Shown: positions 23,755-32,861, counted from the first letter of the stretch. The stretch: 64,000 bases of DNA from Aeromicrobium phragmitis (GCF_003674095.1 NZ_RDBF01000001.1:186001-250000); one strand, 5' to 3'. Notes: generated from the letters alone by a model not told the origin. Program-made: numbers and translations.

Positions 23755-26307
23755 TCACTCCGTGGCGATGGCCCTCAGGACGTTGAGCCGGGAGGCGCGC
23801 CACGCCGGGGCGACGGCGGCGAGGATGCCCACGATCGCGGCGATCACCACGAACACCACCAACTGGACCCACGGGACCGCCAGGTGGGTGATCCCCTCCT
23901 CGCTGAACGCGCTGCGCAGCGACACCCCGAACAGCAGGCCCGCCCCGATGCCCAACAGGGCGCCGAGGATCGCGATGGCGATCGACTCCAGCCGGACCAT
24001 CCGCCGCAGCTGACGGCGCGAGAGTCCGACGGCACGCAGCAGCCCGACTTCACGAGTCCGCTCGATCACGCTCAGCGACAGCGTGTTGACGATGCCGAGC
24101 ACCGCGATGACGATCGCGAGCCCGAGCAGGGCGTAGATGAGGTAGAGCAGCTGATTGACTTGCGCCCGCTGCGCCTCGGCGAAGTCGGCCTTGTTCTGGA
24201 CCGTCACCGTCGGCACGTCGGCGACCACATCCTCGATGGCCTCGCCCACAGTGTCGAGATCCCGACCCGGCTCGGCATTGACTGCCAGGTAGGAGTCGGC
24301 GCGCTGCAGACCAGCCTCGTCCACGATCTGCACCAGTACCGTGGCCGGGCCGACGACATACGTGTCGGCGTAGATCCCGCTCACCGTGACCGGCAGAGTG
24401 GCGCCGGGGAACTCCAGCTCGATCCGGTCGCCCGTGCTGACCTCGAGCTGCTCGGCGATCGACTCGTTGAAGGCGATCTCCGACGTGGACTCCGGTGCCC
24501 GGCCCGACTCGTAGCGCAGGTCGAAGATGCGCGCCAACGTCTCGGGATTCACCGCCGAGGCGAAGACGTCACGATCGCCCACCCCGAAGACCACGTTCTG
24601 CTCGGCCGAGACCTCCGCGACGCCGGGCACCTGCGCCACGTCCTCGGCCACCGTGGTCGAGAAGGGCTGACCGATGGCGTTGGAGACGAGGAAGTCGGTG
24701 GTGAACTGTTCGTCCACCCCGGCGTCGATCGACCGGTTGATCGACGAGCCGAGCACCGACATCGTCGTGACCAGTGCGAGGCCGATCATCAGCGCCGATG
24801 CCGTCGCCGCCGTGCGCCGCGGGTTGCGCCGGGCGTTCTCGGTCGCCAACTGGCCGACCGTGCCGAACAGGCGCCTGTTGATCACTCCTGCCGCGGCGAG
24901 TACCGGCAGCGCGGTGACTGGGCTGGTCATCGCGACGGCCATCAGCACCAGGAAGATGCCCACGCCCAGCCATACCGGGCCCCGCGGCACATCGGCGAAC
25001 AGACCTGTCGCCATCAACGCGGCACCGCCCAAGGCGAGGACCACGCCGGCGATCAGCCGCTTGCGGATGGTGCCCTCGGGAAGGGCGACGTCGTCGCGCA
25101 TCGCGGCGACTGGCGGCACCTTCGCCGCCCGCCGAGCCGGGAACCAGGCGGCAAGCATCGTGACGACGATGCCGACGACGTACGACACGATCACCGTCCG
25201 CGGCGCGAACACCAGCGCCGTGCCGCTGAGGTCGAGTCCGAACTGCCCGAAGATCGCCTTGAGCACCGCCGCGAGCCCGAACCCGAGCGCGAGGCCGAGG
25301 GTGGAACCGAGTAGGCCGACCGCGAACGCCTCGGTCAGCACCGAACGCGTGACCTGAGGGCGCGACGCGCCCATCGCCCGCAACAGGGCGAGTTCCCGAC
25401 TGCGCTGCGCGACGAGGATCGAGAACGTGTTGACGATGAGGAACGTGCCGACGACGAGTGCGATCGCGGCGAACACCAGCAGGAAGGTGTTGAGGAAGCC
25501 CAGCACGGTGTTGATGAGCGCCTTGCTCTCGTCGGCCAGCTTCTCGCCGGTGACGGCCTCGGTGCCGGCGGGCAGCAAGGGCGAGATCCGGTCGACGAGT
25601 TGTTGCTCGGTGACTCCGGGCTCGCCGGCGACCGAGATCGTGTTGTAGGCGTCCTGGCCGCCGAGGAAGAGCTCCTGCGCCCGGGGCGTGTCGAACATGA
25701 CGAGCGTGGCGCCGGCCAGTCCGCCGCCGGCGAACTCGACGATGCCGACGAGCTCGGCCTCCAGCTGCGGTTCCGGGCCGGCGGTGAGCATCTCGACGGT
25801 GTCGCCGATCTCGTAGCCGGCGTTCTCCGCCGAACGCTCATCGATGACCACCTCGCGCGGCCCCTCGGGCACCTTGCCTTCGCTGATCGTCGCGATCTGC
25901 TCGCCCGCGGAGTTGGGGGCGTCGTTCCAGTTGAAGGCCAGAGTCGGGGCACCGGTGCCGCCGAGCAGGGTGCCGTCGGCCTTGACGACGAACAGGCCCT
26001 GGCCCTCGACGTTGCCGTCGGCTCGTTCCACCCCGTCGACGTTCGCGATCTCGTCCACGAGCGGGGCGGGGATGGAGCGCGCGTCGAGGTTGATCGACTC
26101 CCCCTCCAGCCCGGCCTGGCCGTCGGACTCGAACCGCACCGTGGCGTCCGAGACGGTGCCGTACACGATGTTGTCGAAGCTCTTGGCCATCGTGTCGGTG
26201 AACACGAGCGACCCGGCGACGAAGGCGACACCGAGGACGATCGCGAAGGCGCTCAGCACCAAGCGCAGCTTGCGCGCTGCGAGGTTGCGCAGCGTGACCT
26301 TGAGCAT
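23755..26307 (-). CDS. FtsX/MacB-type ABC transporter permease
   Basis: 850 aa. An N-terminal helix (MLKVTLRNLAARKLRLVLSA...) is followed by a MacB-like extracellular domain, then three helices with FTDTMAKSF and SILVAQRSRELALLRAMGASRPQV. A second extracellular domain and a second FtsX core (NTLSLSVIERTREVGLLRAVGLSRRQLRRMV) complete a duplicated architecture usual in actinobacteria. Such systems export lipoproteins, peptides or drugs, or signal mechanically. The ATPase gene ends 1 bp before its ATG. Confidence 0.93.
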   Translation of the reverse strand: MLKVTLRNLAARKLRLVLSAFAIVLGVAFVAGSLVFTDTMAKSFDNIVYGTVSDATVRFESDGQAGLEGESINLDARSIPAPLVDEIANVDGVERADGNVEGQGLFVVKADGTLLGGTGAPTLAFNWNDAPNSAGEQIATISEGKVPEGPREVVIDERSAENAGYEIGDTVEMLTAGPEPQLEAELVGIVEFAGGGLAGATLVMFDTPRAQELFLGGQDAYNTISVAGEPGVTEQQLVDRISPLLPAGTEAVTGEKLADESKALINTVLGFLNTFLLVFAAIALVVGTFLIVNTFSILVAQRSRELALLRAMGASRPQVTRSVLTEAFAVGLLGSTLGLALGFGLAAVLKAIFGQFGLDLSGTALVFAPRTVIVSYVVGIVVTMLAAWFPARRAAKVPPVAAMRDDVALPEGTIRKRLIAGVVLALGGAALMATGLFADVPRGPVWLGVGIFLVLMAVAMTSPVTALPVLAAAGVINRRLFGTVGQLATENARRNPRRTAATASALMIGLALVTTMSVLGSSINRSIDAGVDEQFTTDFLVSNAIGQPFSTTVAEDVAQVPGVAEVSAEQNVVFGVGDRDVFASAVNPETLARIFDLRYESGRAPESTSEIAFNESIAEQLEVSTGDRIELEFPGATLPVTVSGIYADTYVVGPATVLVQIVDEAGLQRADSYLAVNAEPGRDLDTVGEAIEDVVADVPTVTVQNKADFAEAQRAQVNQLLYLIYALLGLAIVIAVLGIVNTLSLSVIERTREVGLLRAVGLSRRQLRRMVRLESIAIAILGALLGIGAGLLFGVSLRSAFSEEGITHLAVPWVQLVVFVVIAAIVGILAAVAPAWRASRLNVLRAIATE

Positions 26308-26308
26308 G

Positions 26309-27073
26309 TCAGTGCTCCTGCGCGGCCGTGCTCATGGCACGCTGCTGCAGCGCGGTCATGTGCTCCAAGACGGTCTCGGCCGTGGGGCGACGCAGCTCGT
26401 CGACGACCTTGCCGTCGGCGAGGAACACGACGCGATCGGTGTAGGACGCGGCGACCGGATCGTGGGTGACCATGACGATCGTCTGGCCGAACTCGTCAAC
26501 GCTGCGGCGCAGGAACGACAGCACCTCGGCGCCGGACGTGCTGTCGAGGTTGCCGGTGGGCTCGTCGGCGAACACGATCGACGGGCGGCCCACGAGCGCA
26601 CGGGCGCAGGCGACGCGCTGCTGCTGTCCGCCGGACATCTCGTTCGGGCGGTGCTTGAGCCGGTCGGCGAGGCCGACGGCGCCGATGACCTGCTGGTACC
26701 AGTCGGGGTCCGGCTTGCGGCCGGCGATCGAGAGCGGCAGGAGGATGTTCTCCTCCGCGGTCAGGGTCGGTACGAGGTTGAAGGCCTGGAACACGAATCC
26801 GACGCGGTCGCGGCGCAGGCGGGTGAGCTCCTTGTCCTTGAGCTGCGCGAGCTCGGTGTCTCCGATGATCACGGACCCGGCGCTGGGCGCGTCGAGCGCC
26901 GCCATGCAGTGCATGAGCGTGGACTTGCCCGAGCCGGACGGGCCCATCACGGCGGTGAATTCTCCGGCGATCACGTCGAGGGAGACTCCATCAAGAGCAT
27001 GGACCTCGGCGTCGTCCTTGCCGTAGGTCTTCACGAGGTCACGGGCACGCGCGGCCACGGTGGCATCAGTCAT
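26309..27073 (-). CDS. ABC transporter ATP-binding protein (MacB/LolD type)
   Basis: 254 aa. Walker A GPSGSGKST, Q-loop VFQAFNLVPTLTAEEN, signature MSGGQQQR, Walker B IVFADEPTGNLD and H-loop VTHDP are intact. It powers the FtsX-type permease encoded 1 bp downstream. I chose the ATG at 27073 because a -10 box TACGCT ends 6 nt before it and a -35-like GTGACG lies 18 bp further up, giving a leaderless transcript; a GTG at 27109 would place the start at the -35 box. Confidence 0.9.
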   Translation of the reverse strand: MTDATVAARARDLVKTYGKDDAEVHALDGVSLDVIAGEFTAVMGPSGSGKSTLMHCMAALDAPSAGSVIIGDTELAQLKDKELTRLRRDRVGFVFQAFNLVPTLTAEENILLPLSIAGRKPDPDWYQQVIGAVGLADRLKHRPNEMSGGQQQRVACARALVGRPSIVFADEPTGNLDSTSGAEVLSFLRRSVDEFGQTIVMVTHDPVAASYTDRVVFLADGKVVDELRRPTAETVLEHMTALQQRAMSTAAQEH

Positions 27074-27079
27074 GTTCTC

Positions 27080-27109
27080 AGCGTAGGAATCGGCGGGGAC
27101 ATCCGTCAC
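27080..27109 (-). promoter_or_regulatory. Promoter of the ABC exporter operon (leaderless)
   Basis: -35-like GTGACG (27104-27109), 18-bp spacer and -10 TACGCT (27080-27085) on the minus strand. The ATG starts 6 nt after the -10, so transcription and translation should begin at about the same base. Confidence 0.5.
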
Positions 27110-27199
27110 TCAGGAGAACCCCTGACCACCCCCTGACCCGCCTCAGGGGTGCCCGAGGTGGTCAAGTGGCGGCGAGGAGCGCGGAAGGGGTCCCACATA

Positions 27200-27283
27200 G
27201 GTGGTCGAGTAGCGGCGAGCTCTGCGAGCCGCGTATCGAGACCAATCGGTGCAACGTGGACTCGATACGGCCGGGGCCTGTCT
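27200..27283. repeat. Composite palindromic repeat, locus A
   Basis: A full forward half-unit, GGTGGTCGAGTAG ... CGTATCGAGACC (27200-27243), is followed by a degenerate inverted half (from 27257) that reaches the stop codon of the aldo/keto reductase gene. A still more degraded copy (GGTGGTCAAGTGG) begins near 27157. It belongs to the same family as the large arrays at 33901-34218 and 40477-41110. Confidence 0.85.
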
Positions 27284-28359
27284 TACTCGATGACCGTCGA
27301 GGTGTTCCACAGGTCGATGCCGGTGTCCTCGCCGTGACCGACCAACTCGTCGATGCGGGCGAGTTCGTCGTCGGTGAAGTCGGTGGTCTCGACCGCGGCG
27401 GCGTTCTCGTCCAACTGCTCGGGGCGCGACGCCCCGACCAGCGCCGAGGTAGCAGCTCCTGGCCGCAGCACCCAGGAGATCGCCATCTGCGCCAGGGACT
27501 GACCACGCTCTCGAGCGATCTCGGCCAGCCCGCGGAGCCGATCCTGCGTGCGCTCGACGATGCTCTCGTCGAACGAGGGTCGCTCCGTCGCGCGCTCCAC
27601 CGCGTCGTCACCGAGGTACCGGTCACTCAACAGCCCCTGCGCGAGCACGGTGAACGCGATCGACCCCATGCCGACGTCCTCGAGGGTGTCGAGCAGTTCG
27701 TCCTCGACCCAGCGGTTCACCATGGAGTAGGCGGGCTGATGGATGACCAGCGGCGTGCCGAGTTCCTGCGCGATCTGCGCGGCGCGGCGGGTGCGTTCTG
27801 GCGAGTACGACGAGATGCCCCCGTACAACGCCTTGCCCTGGCGGATCGCGGTATCGATCGCGCCGATCGTCTCCTCCACGGGAGTTCCCGAGTCGGCACG
27901 GTGGGAGTAGAAGATGTCGACGTAGTCCAGACTCATCCGCTGCAAGGAGGCGTCGAGACTGGACAGGAGGTACTTGCGTGAGCCGAGGAAGCCGTACGGG
28001 CCCGGCCACATGTCCCAGCCGGCCTTGGTCGAGATGATCAGTTCGTCGCGGTACGGCGCGAAGTCGCCGCGCATCATCCGGCCGAAGTTCTCCTCCGCGC
28101 TGCCGTACGGCGGGCCGTAGTTGTTGGCCAGGTCGAAGTGCGTGATGCCGAGATCGAACGCGTGCCGCAGCACCGCTCGCTGGTCGTCGAAGGTGCGGTT
28201 GTCCCCGAAGTTGTACCAGAGCCCGAGGGAAATCGGCGGGAGTAGCAGGCCCGAACGGCCCACGCGGCGGTAGGGCCATCGGGTGTACCGGTCCTCGGCG
28301 GCCTGCCATGGACGGTGGGTCTCGGGAACCGGATCGGAGTACCAGACCTCGTCGCTCAT
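27283..28359 (-). CDS. Aldo/keto reductase (YghZ/GpmR-like)
   Basis: 358 aa with the AKR barrel: ITHFDLANNYGPPYGSAEENFG (catalytic D and Y), ISTKAGWDM (K), DYVDIFYSHRADSGTPVEET (H), and ISSYSP. The pattern is that of the YghZ/AKR14 and Kv-beta-like group, which reduces aldehydes with NADPH. I chose the ATG at 28359 (MSDEVWYSD); a -10 box TAGGCT ends 7 nt before it, so the transcript is probably leaderless. The 3' end abuts a palindromic repeat. Confidence 0.92.
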   Translation of the reverse strand: MSDEVWYSDPVPETHRPWQAAEDRYTRWPYRRVGRSGLLLPPISLGLWYNFGDNRTFDDQRAVLRHAFDLGITHFDLANNYGPPYGSAEENFGRMMRGDFAPYRDELIISTKAGWDMWPGPYGFLGSRKYLLSSLDASLQRMSLDYVDIFYSHRADSGTPVEETIGAIDTAIRQGKALYGGISSYSPERTRRAAQIAQELGTPLVIHQPAYSMVNRWVEDELLDTLEDVGMGSIAFTVLAQGLLSDRYLGDDAVERATERPSFDESIVERTQDRLRGLAEIARERGQSLAQMAISWVLRPGAATSALVGASRPEQLDENAAAVETTDFTDDELARIDELVGHGEDTGIDLWNTSTVIE

Positions 28360-28366
28360 GCTTCCG

Positions 28367-28372
28367 AGCCTA
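28367..28372 (-). promoter_or_regulatory. -10 box (TAGGCT) of a leaderless promoter, aldo/keto reductase
   Basis: TAGGCT lies 7 nt upstream of the ATG at 28359, and no ribosome-binding site is present in between. Confidence 0.45.
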
Positions 28373-28488
28373 GGGCGCGACGACGCCGTGCGCGCGTCCC
28401 GAGGAAGCAGAAGTTCGCCTGTTCTTCGCACGATGGCAGCCGAATCGTGGCGTGAGCGGTTACGCTTCGTACCGGAAAGGGAACGCAG

Positions 28489-28941
28489 ATGGGCGATGTC
28501 CTAGTGCTCAACGCCAGTTACGAGCCGCTGCAACGCGTGTCCCTGCGGCACGCCATCAAGATGCTTGTGCGCGAGGTCGCCGTCATCGAGGAAGCCGACG
28601 ACGACAGCTTCGGACCGTTCCCCCGCCCCCGCGTCCTGCGGCTGGTGCGCTACGTCGTGGCCAAGTGGCTCCACCGCCCCGGCCGGCTCTGCACCAAGAG
28701 CGCGATCAAGGCGCGCGACCAGCAGCGGTGCGGCTACTGCGGAAGTCGCGCCGAGACCGTCGACCACATCCTGCCGCGGTCCCGCGGCGGCGCGCTCACC
28801 TGGGAGAACGCGGTAGCCGCGTGCCTGCGCTGCAATCACCGCAAGGCCGACCGCACTCCCGAGGAAGCGGGGATGGTGCTGCTCATCGTGCCTCGCGAAC
28901 CGCTGCGCCACTCCAACGCCGCACTCAGCTCCTCGGCCTGA
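28489..28941 (+). CDS. HNH endonuclease family protein
   Basis: 150 aa. The C-terminal half carries CGYCGSRAETVDHILPRSRGGALTWENAVAACLRCNHRKADRTP, an HNH domain with two CxxC zinc pairs and the DH...N...H catalytic set. The N-terminal part (VLVLNASYEPLQRVSLRHAIKML) is typical of a small HNH protein found singly and conserved in most actinobacteria, whose role is unknown. An AAAGGGAA precedes the ATG and TACGCT at 28461-28466 may be its -10 box. No phage or toxin genes are nearby. Confidence 0.9.
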   Translation: MGDVLVLNASYEPLQRVSLRHAIKMLVREVAVIEEADDDSFGPFPRPRVLRLVRYVVAKWLHRPGRLCTKSAIKARDQQRCGYCGSRAETVDHILPRSRGGALTWENAVAACLRCNHRKADRTPEEAGMVLLIVPREPLRHSNAALSSSA

Positions 28942-29146
28942 CATCTCAGGTCGGTCCATCGAGGCGGTCCGACCCGGTCCTGCGACGCACCCCGGCCACC
29001 CCACCGGAAGCTGCCGAGTCACCCGCGCGTCGCCTGCGGTCGTGCGTCGAACTCGTCGGGCCGGGCACAGCTGAGGAGCGAGGGGCGCAGCACGACCGCC
29101 GCGCGCCGCCCCGACCGAAACAGCCGCAGACGAGGAGGTCGAATCG

Positions 29147-29752
29147 ATGTCGATGGGACAGGGCGCTCCGAACAACGAGGAGCAGGACGCACACCACCAG
29201 GGCCACCAGCCCAGGGGACTGACGATGTACCTCCGGTTCGCGGCGATGATCGTGACGGCGATGGTCGTCATGTACGGGGTGATGTTCGTGGGCTCGTGGG
29301 AGTGGGGCCACGTGCGATTCAGTCAGAGTCGGGTGTTCATGGCGATCACGATGGGCGGCACGATGGGGCTCGTCATGCTCGCCTGGATGCTCAACATGTA
29401 CAAGAACACCACGGCGAACATCGCTGTCATCGCCGTTAGTCTCCTGCTCCTCGGTGGCGGGACGTTCCTGGATCGCAGCCAGAGCACCGTCGGCGACACC
29501 GCGTTCATGCGGGCGATGATCCCGCACCACTCGCTCGCCATCACCCGTTCGGAACGCGCCGGGCTCGAGGACGTTCGGGTCTGTGAGCTCGCCGTCGAGA
29601 TCAGCGAGGCTCAGCGGCGCGAGATCCGCGAGATGGACTGGTTGATCGAGGACATCGAACGGAACGGGGTGGCACGCACCGCCGCTGAGGCGGACTCACG
29701 GGCCGTTCCCGACTTCGAGGAGCCGGCCGAGCGGGACTGCCCGCAGGACTGA
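29147..29752 (+). CDS. DUF305-containing membrane protein
   Basis: 201 aa. The N-terminus is His-rich and cytoplasmic, followed by three membrane segments (FAAMIVTAMVVMYGVMFVG, VFMAITMGGTMGLVMLAWML, IAVIAVSLLLLGGGTFL). The C-terminal domain starts with TAFMRAMIPHHSLAI, the DUF305 motif, linked to metal (often copper) stress in other bacteria. GAGGAGGTC precedes the ATG at 29147. It stands alone; function remains inferred. Confidence 0.85.
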   Translation: MSMGQGAPNNEEQDAHHQGHQPRGLTMYLRFAAMIVTAMVVMYGVMFVGSWEWGHVRFSQSRVFMAITMGGTMGLVMLAWMLNMYKNTTANIAVIAVSLLLLGGGTFLDRSQSTVGDTAFMRAMIPHHSLAITRSERAGLEDVRVCELAVEISEAQRREIREMDWLIEDIERNGVARTAAEADSRAVPDFEEPAERDCPQD

Positions 29753-29799
29753 CGGGACCTCGCCCGCCGTCAGCAGCAGGCGTCCTCGTCCGTTCTTGC

Positions 29800-29805
29800 T
29801 ACCGT
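29800..29805 (+). promoter_or_regulatory. -10 box (TACCGT) of a leaderless promoter, DUF368 gene
   Basis: TACCGT ends 7 nt before the GTG at 29813, and no ribosome-binding site intervenes. Confidence 0.45.
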
Positions 29806-29812
29806 CGCGCTC

Positions 29813-30766
29813 GTGCGTGCCATCCCTCGCCTCATCGATGCCATCCGCGGCGCCCTCATCGGCGTCGCCGAGATCATTCCCGGGGTGAGCGGCGGCACCG
29901 TGGCGCTCATCGTCGGTGTCTACGAAACGCTCATCGACGGCGCCGGCAACGTCGTGCGCGGCGTGGTGCACCTGGCGGTGGACCCGGTCCGCGGTCGCGG
30001 GACGGCGGAGGCTCGCCGCTACTTCTCGCTGGTGCCCTGGGGCGTGATGCTTCCGGTGGGAGTCGGGATGCTGCTCGCCGTCCTGATCGCCGCCCGGCTC
30101 CTCGCGCCGTTGGTGGAGGACCACCCCGTCGAATCGAGGGCGTTCTTCAGCGGGCTCATCCTCGTCTCGATCCTCGTGCCGGCGCGCATGGTGGGCGGCC
30201 GCTGGGGTCTGCGCGAGTGGGTGCCCGCGATCCTCGCGGCCGTCGCCGCGTTCGTGCTGACCGCGATCCCTCCGGCCTCGAACGACGACCCTGCGCTGTG
30301 GATGGTGACCGCCGCGGCGGCCGTGGCGATCTGCGCCCTGGTGCTCCCCGGCGTGTCGGGCTCGTTCATCCTGCTGACCCTGGGCCTCTACGAGCCCACG
30401 CTGCACGCGGTCAACGATCGGGACCTGCCCTACATCGCGGCGTTCGCGATCGGCGCGATCCTCGGCCTGGGCGCTTTCGTCCAGGTCCTGCGCTGGCTGC
30501 TGCACCACCGACGACGCCTGACCCTCGCCATCATGACCGGTCTCATGGCCGGCTCGTTGCGGGCACTGTGGCCGTGGCAGTCCGAGGACGGCGCGCTGCA
30601 GTCACCGTCGGAGGCCGGCCCGGCCGCCGGACTGTTCGTGCTGGGCGCCCTCGTCGTGCTCGGGCTGCTGATGGTGGAGACGGTGCTGGTGCGCCGACGG
30701 CTCGCCACCGGAACCGAGACGCTACCTGCCCACGCCGACGACGATCACAGGCCGACGCGCTCGTAG
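29813..30766 (+). CDS. DUF368 membrane protein, PopT-like undecaprenyl-phosphate transporter
   Basis: 317 aa with about eight membrane helices. Two inverted signature repeats, GVAEIIPGVSGGTVALIVGVYE and ALVLPGVSGSFILLTLGLYEPTL, define DUF368. This family (PopT) has been shown in other bacteria to return undecaprenyl phosphate from the outer to the inner face of the membrane for reuse in cell-wall synthesis. It starts with GTG, probably leaderless. Its 3' end overlaps the convergent siderophore-interacting protein gene by 22 bp. Confidence 0.88.
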   Translation: MRAIPRLIDAIRGALIGVAEIIPGVSGGTVALIVGVYETLIDGAGNVVRGVVHLAVDPVRGRGTAEARRYFSLVPWGVMLPVGVGMLLAVLIAARLLAPLVEDHPVESRAFFSGLILVSILVPARMVGGRWGLREWVPAILAAVAAFVLTAIPPASNDDPALWMVTAAAAVAICALVLPGVSGSFILLTLGLYEPTLHAVNDRDLPYIAAFAIGAILGLGAFVQVLRWLLHHRRRLTLAIMTGLMAGSLRALWPWQSEDGALQSPSEAGPAAGLFVLGALVVLGLLMVETVLVRRRLATGTETLPAHADDDHRPTRS

Positions 30767-31638
30767 ATCTTCTCGAGCTCGTCGAGGTAGACGCCGTCGT
30801 CGCCATTGGCCCGCTCGTACGCGGCGATCGCCTCGGCGGTGACGGCTTCGGCGACCTCGGCGTAGCGGGCGTTCCACGCCTCGGCGTCGAACTGCCAGTA
30901 ACCGCACGTGTAGAAGTCGCTCTGCGGCCAGCCGAGCTCGCGGCGCAGACGCTTGCGAACCGCACGGCTCGCGGCGGCCTCGCCGGCGAACCAGACGTAG
31001 AGGCCGGCGTCGGCGGCCGAAGCGGGGAGGTCGCGGTCGCACACCGCACGGCGCAGCGCGTCGCCGATCCGGGTCTCGTCGGCGACGACGTCCCAAGTGA
31101 CCGACACGTCCGCAGCACTCGGCAAGGCGATGCGGTCTGCATCATCGGTGAGCACGATGTGCGCTTCGACGCGGTGATCCTCGTCGAGGCCGCGCAGGAT
31201 GCGGGCGAGGGCGGGAAGGCCGGTGATGTCGCAGACCAGCAGCTGGTGGCGCGCCGTCGCGGACGGTTTGTAGAGACCGTGGGGATCGATCATCGCAACC
31301 TCGTCGCCGGGCTCGCACGTGCGCGCCCAGTCCGAGCCGATGCCGACGTCGTGCAGCGCGATGTCGAGGTCGACCTGCACATCGCCGTCGACGATGCGGT
31401 GATCGGAGATCGTGTAGACCCGCGGCTGCGGTGCCACGACGCCCTCGGGAAAGGTCCATCCCGGCTTCTCGCCGACCTCGGGCAGCACGAGCTCCGTACC
31501 CGGCTGCGGGATGAAGACGCGCACATACTCGTCGGGGATGCCGGTCGAGGTCCAGCCGTCCAGGCCGCCGAGCGTCACCGTGACGAGGTGCGAGGTCAGC
31601 TGTCGTCGGTTGCGGACGATCGCGCGATAGGAGCTCAC
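30745..31638 (-). CDS. Siderophore-interacting protein (iron-regulated)
   Basis: 297 aa, with a flavin-binding half (HLVTVTLGGLDGWTSTGIPDEYVRVFIPQ, PRVYTISDHRIVDGDVQVDLDIALHDVG) and an NAD(P)H half (LLVCDITGLPALARILRGLDE, YVWFAGEAAASRAVRKRLRRELGW, FYTCGYWQ), as in ferric-siderophore reductases. A near-consensus IdeR/DtxR iron box abuts the GTG start and overlaps the -10 box, so expression should rise when iron is scarce. It differs clearly in sequence from the homologue at 6884-7669. Confidence 0.92.
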   Translation of the reverse strand: MSSYRAIVRNRRQLTSHLVTVTLGGLDGWTSTGIPDEYVRVFIPQPGTELVLPEVGEKPGWTFPEGVVAPQPRVYTISDHRIVDGDVQVDLDIALHDVGIGSDWARTCEPGDEVAMIDPHGLYKPSATARHQLLVCDITGLPALARILRGLDEDHRVEAHIVLTDDADRIALPSAADVSVTWDVVADETRIGDALRRAVCDRDLPASAADAGLYVWFAGEAAASRAVRKRLRRELGWPQSDFYTCGYWQFDAEAWNARYAEVAEAVTAEAIAAYERANGDDGVYLDELEKIYERVGL

Positions 31639-31657
31639 TTAGGTAAGGCTAAGCGAC
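31639..31657. promoter_or_regulatory. IdeR/DtxR iron box overlapping a leaderless promoter
   Basis: TTAGGTAAGGCTAAGC matches the DtxR/IdeR 19-bp consensus at about 15 of 19 positions. On the minus strand it contains the -10 box TAGCCT (31646-31651) followed by 7 nt and the GTG at 31638. A repressor bound here would cover the promoter and the start codon. Confidence 0.75.
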
Positions 31658-31715
31658 GTCACCCCACGACTTCAAGGCTCGTTCGCTCCCCGGGCGGACG
31701 GCGACGGCGGCCCGG

Positions 31716-31721
31716 TAGCCT
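31716..31721 (+). promoter_or_regulatory. -10 box (TAGCCT) of a leaderless promoter, femX-like gene
   Basis: TAGCCT ends 7 nt before the GTG at 31729, and no ribosome-binding site is present. Confidence 0.45.
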
Positions 31722-31728
31722 CGGACGG

Positions 31729-32850
31729 GTGAAGTCTCCCCTCCAGGTCCGACCGATCTCGACCACCGAGCACCTGGCCTTCGTCGAAGGCCGGGAGTCC
31801 GTCAGCTTCCTGCAGACGCCCGCCTGGGCCACCGTCAAGAGCGAGTGGCGCGGCGAGTCCCTCGGGTGGTTCCGCGGCGACGAACTCCTCGGCGCCGGCC
31901 TCGTGCTCTACCGCCAACTGCCGAAGCTGCGCCGCTACCTCGCATATCTGCCGGAGGGGCCGTCCCTGGACTGGGCGAGTGCCGATCTCGAGCAGTGGCT
32001 CACGCCGATGGCCGCTCACCTGAAGTCCGCGGGCGCGTTCGGAATCCGCATGGGCCCTCCCGTCGTCACCCGACGCTGGAACGCTGACACCGTCAAGGCC
32101 GCGCTCGCCGACCCCGTGCTCTCGCGGCTCGCCGACGTCCCGGCCGATCACAGCAACGCCGAAGCACTCGCGGTCGCCGACCGGCTCCGTGCGCTCGGGT
32201 GGCGCGAGTTGTCGACCGACGGCGGCTTCTCGGCCGGCCAGCCCAAGTACAACTTCCAGATCCCGCTGGCCGACCGCTCCGAGGACGATCTGCTCGCCGC
32301 GATGAACCAGCAGTGGCGCCGCAACATCCGCAAGGCCGACAAGGCCGGCGTCGTCGTCAGCCGCGGCAAGCGTCAGGACCTCGGGGCCTTCCACGAGGTC
32401 TACCGCGAGACGGCAGAGCGTGACGGGTTCACCCCGCGCCCGCTGAGCTACTTCGAGACGATGTGGGACGCACTCACGGCCGAGGGCGAGGAGCGGCTGC
32501 GCCTGTATCTCGCGCATCACGAGGGCGACCTCGTCGCGGCGACCACGCTCGTCCAGGTGGGCACTCACGCCTGGTACTCCTACGGCGCCTCGACGTCGGC
32601 CAAGCGGGAGGTGCGCGGTTCCAATGCCGTGCAGTGGCAGATGATGCGCGACGCGCGCGACGCCGGCGCCACCGTGTACGACATGCGCGGCATCACCGAG
32701 ACCCTCGACGAGGACGATCCCCACGTCGGACTCATCCGGTTCAAGGTCGGCACGGGCGGCGAGGCCGTGGAGTACCTGGGCGAGTGGGATCTGCCGCTGA
32801 ACCGGGCGCTCTACGCCGGTTTCACGGCCTACCTCAAGCGCCGCGGCTGA
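31729..32850 (+). CDS. FemABX-family peptidoglycan bridge aminoacyltransferase
   Basis: 373 aa made of two GNAT-like lobes typical of FemX: SFLQTPAWATVKSEW, YLAYLPEGPSLDW, NFQIPLADRSEDDLLAAMNQQWRRNIRKADKAGV, YSYGASTSAKREVRGSNAVQWQMMRDARDAGATVYDMRGI, FKVGTGGEAVEYLGEWDLP. The family adds amino acids from tRNA to the peptidoglycan stem peptide; an LL-DAP/glycine wall would need one Gly ligase (inference). It starts at GTG 31729, judged from the -10 position and homology. It is followed 11 bp later by the racemase-like gene. Confidence 0.92.
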   Translation: MKSPLQVRPISTTEHLAFVEGRESVSFLQTPAWATVKSEWRGESLGWFRGDELLGAGLVLYRQLPKLRRYLAYLPEGPSLDWASADLEQWLTPMAAHLKSAGAFGIRMGPPVVTRRWNADTVKAALADPVLSRLADVPADHSNAEALAVADRLRALGWRELSTDGGFSAGQPKYNFQIPLADRSEDDLLAAMNQQWRRNIRKADKAGVVVSRGKRQDLGAFHEVYRETAERDGFTPRPLSYFETMWDALTAEGEERLRLYLAHHEGDLVAATTLVQVGTHAWYSYGASTSAKREVRGSNAVQWQMMRDARDAGATVYDMRGITETLDEDDPHVGLIRFKVGTGGEAVEYLGEWDLPLNRALYAGFTAYLKRRG

Positions 32851-32861
32851 ACGGAGGCGAG

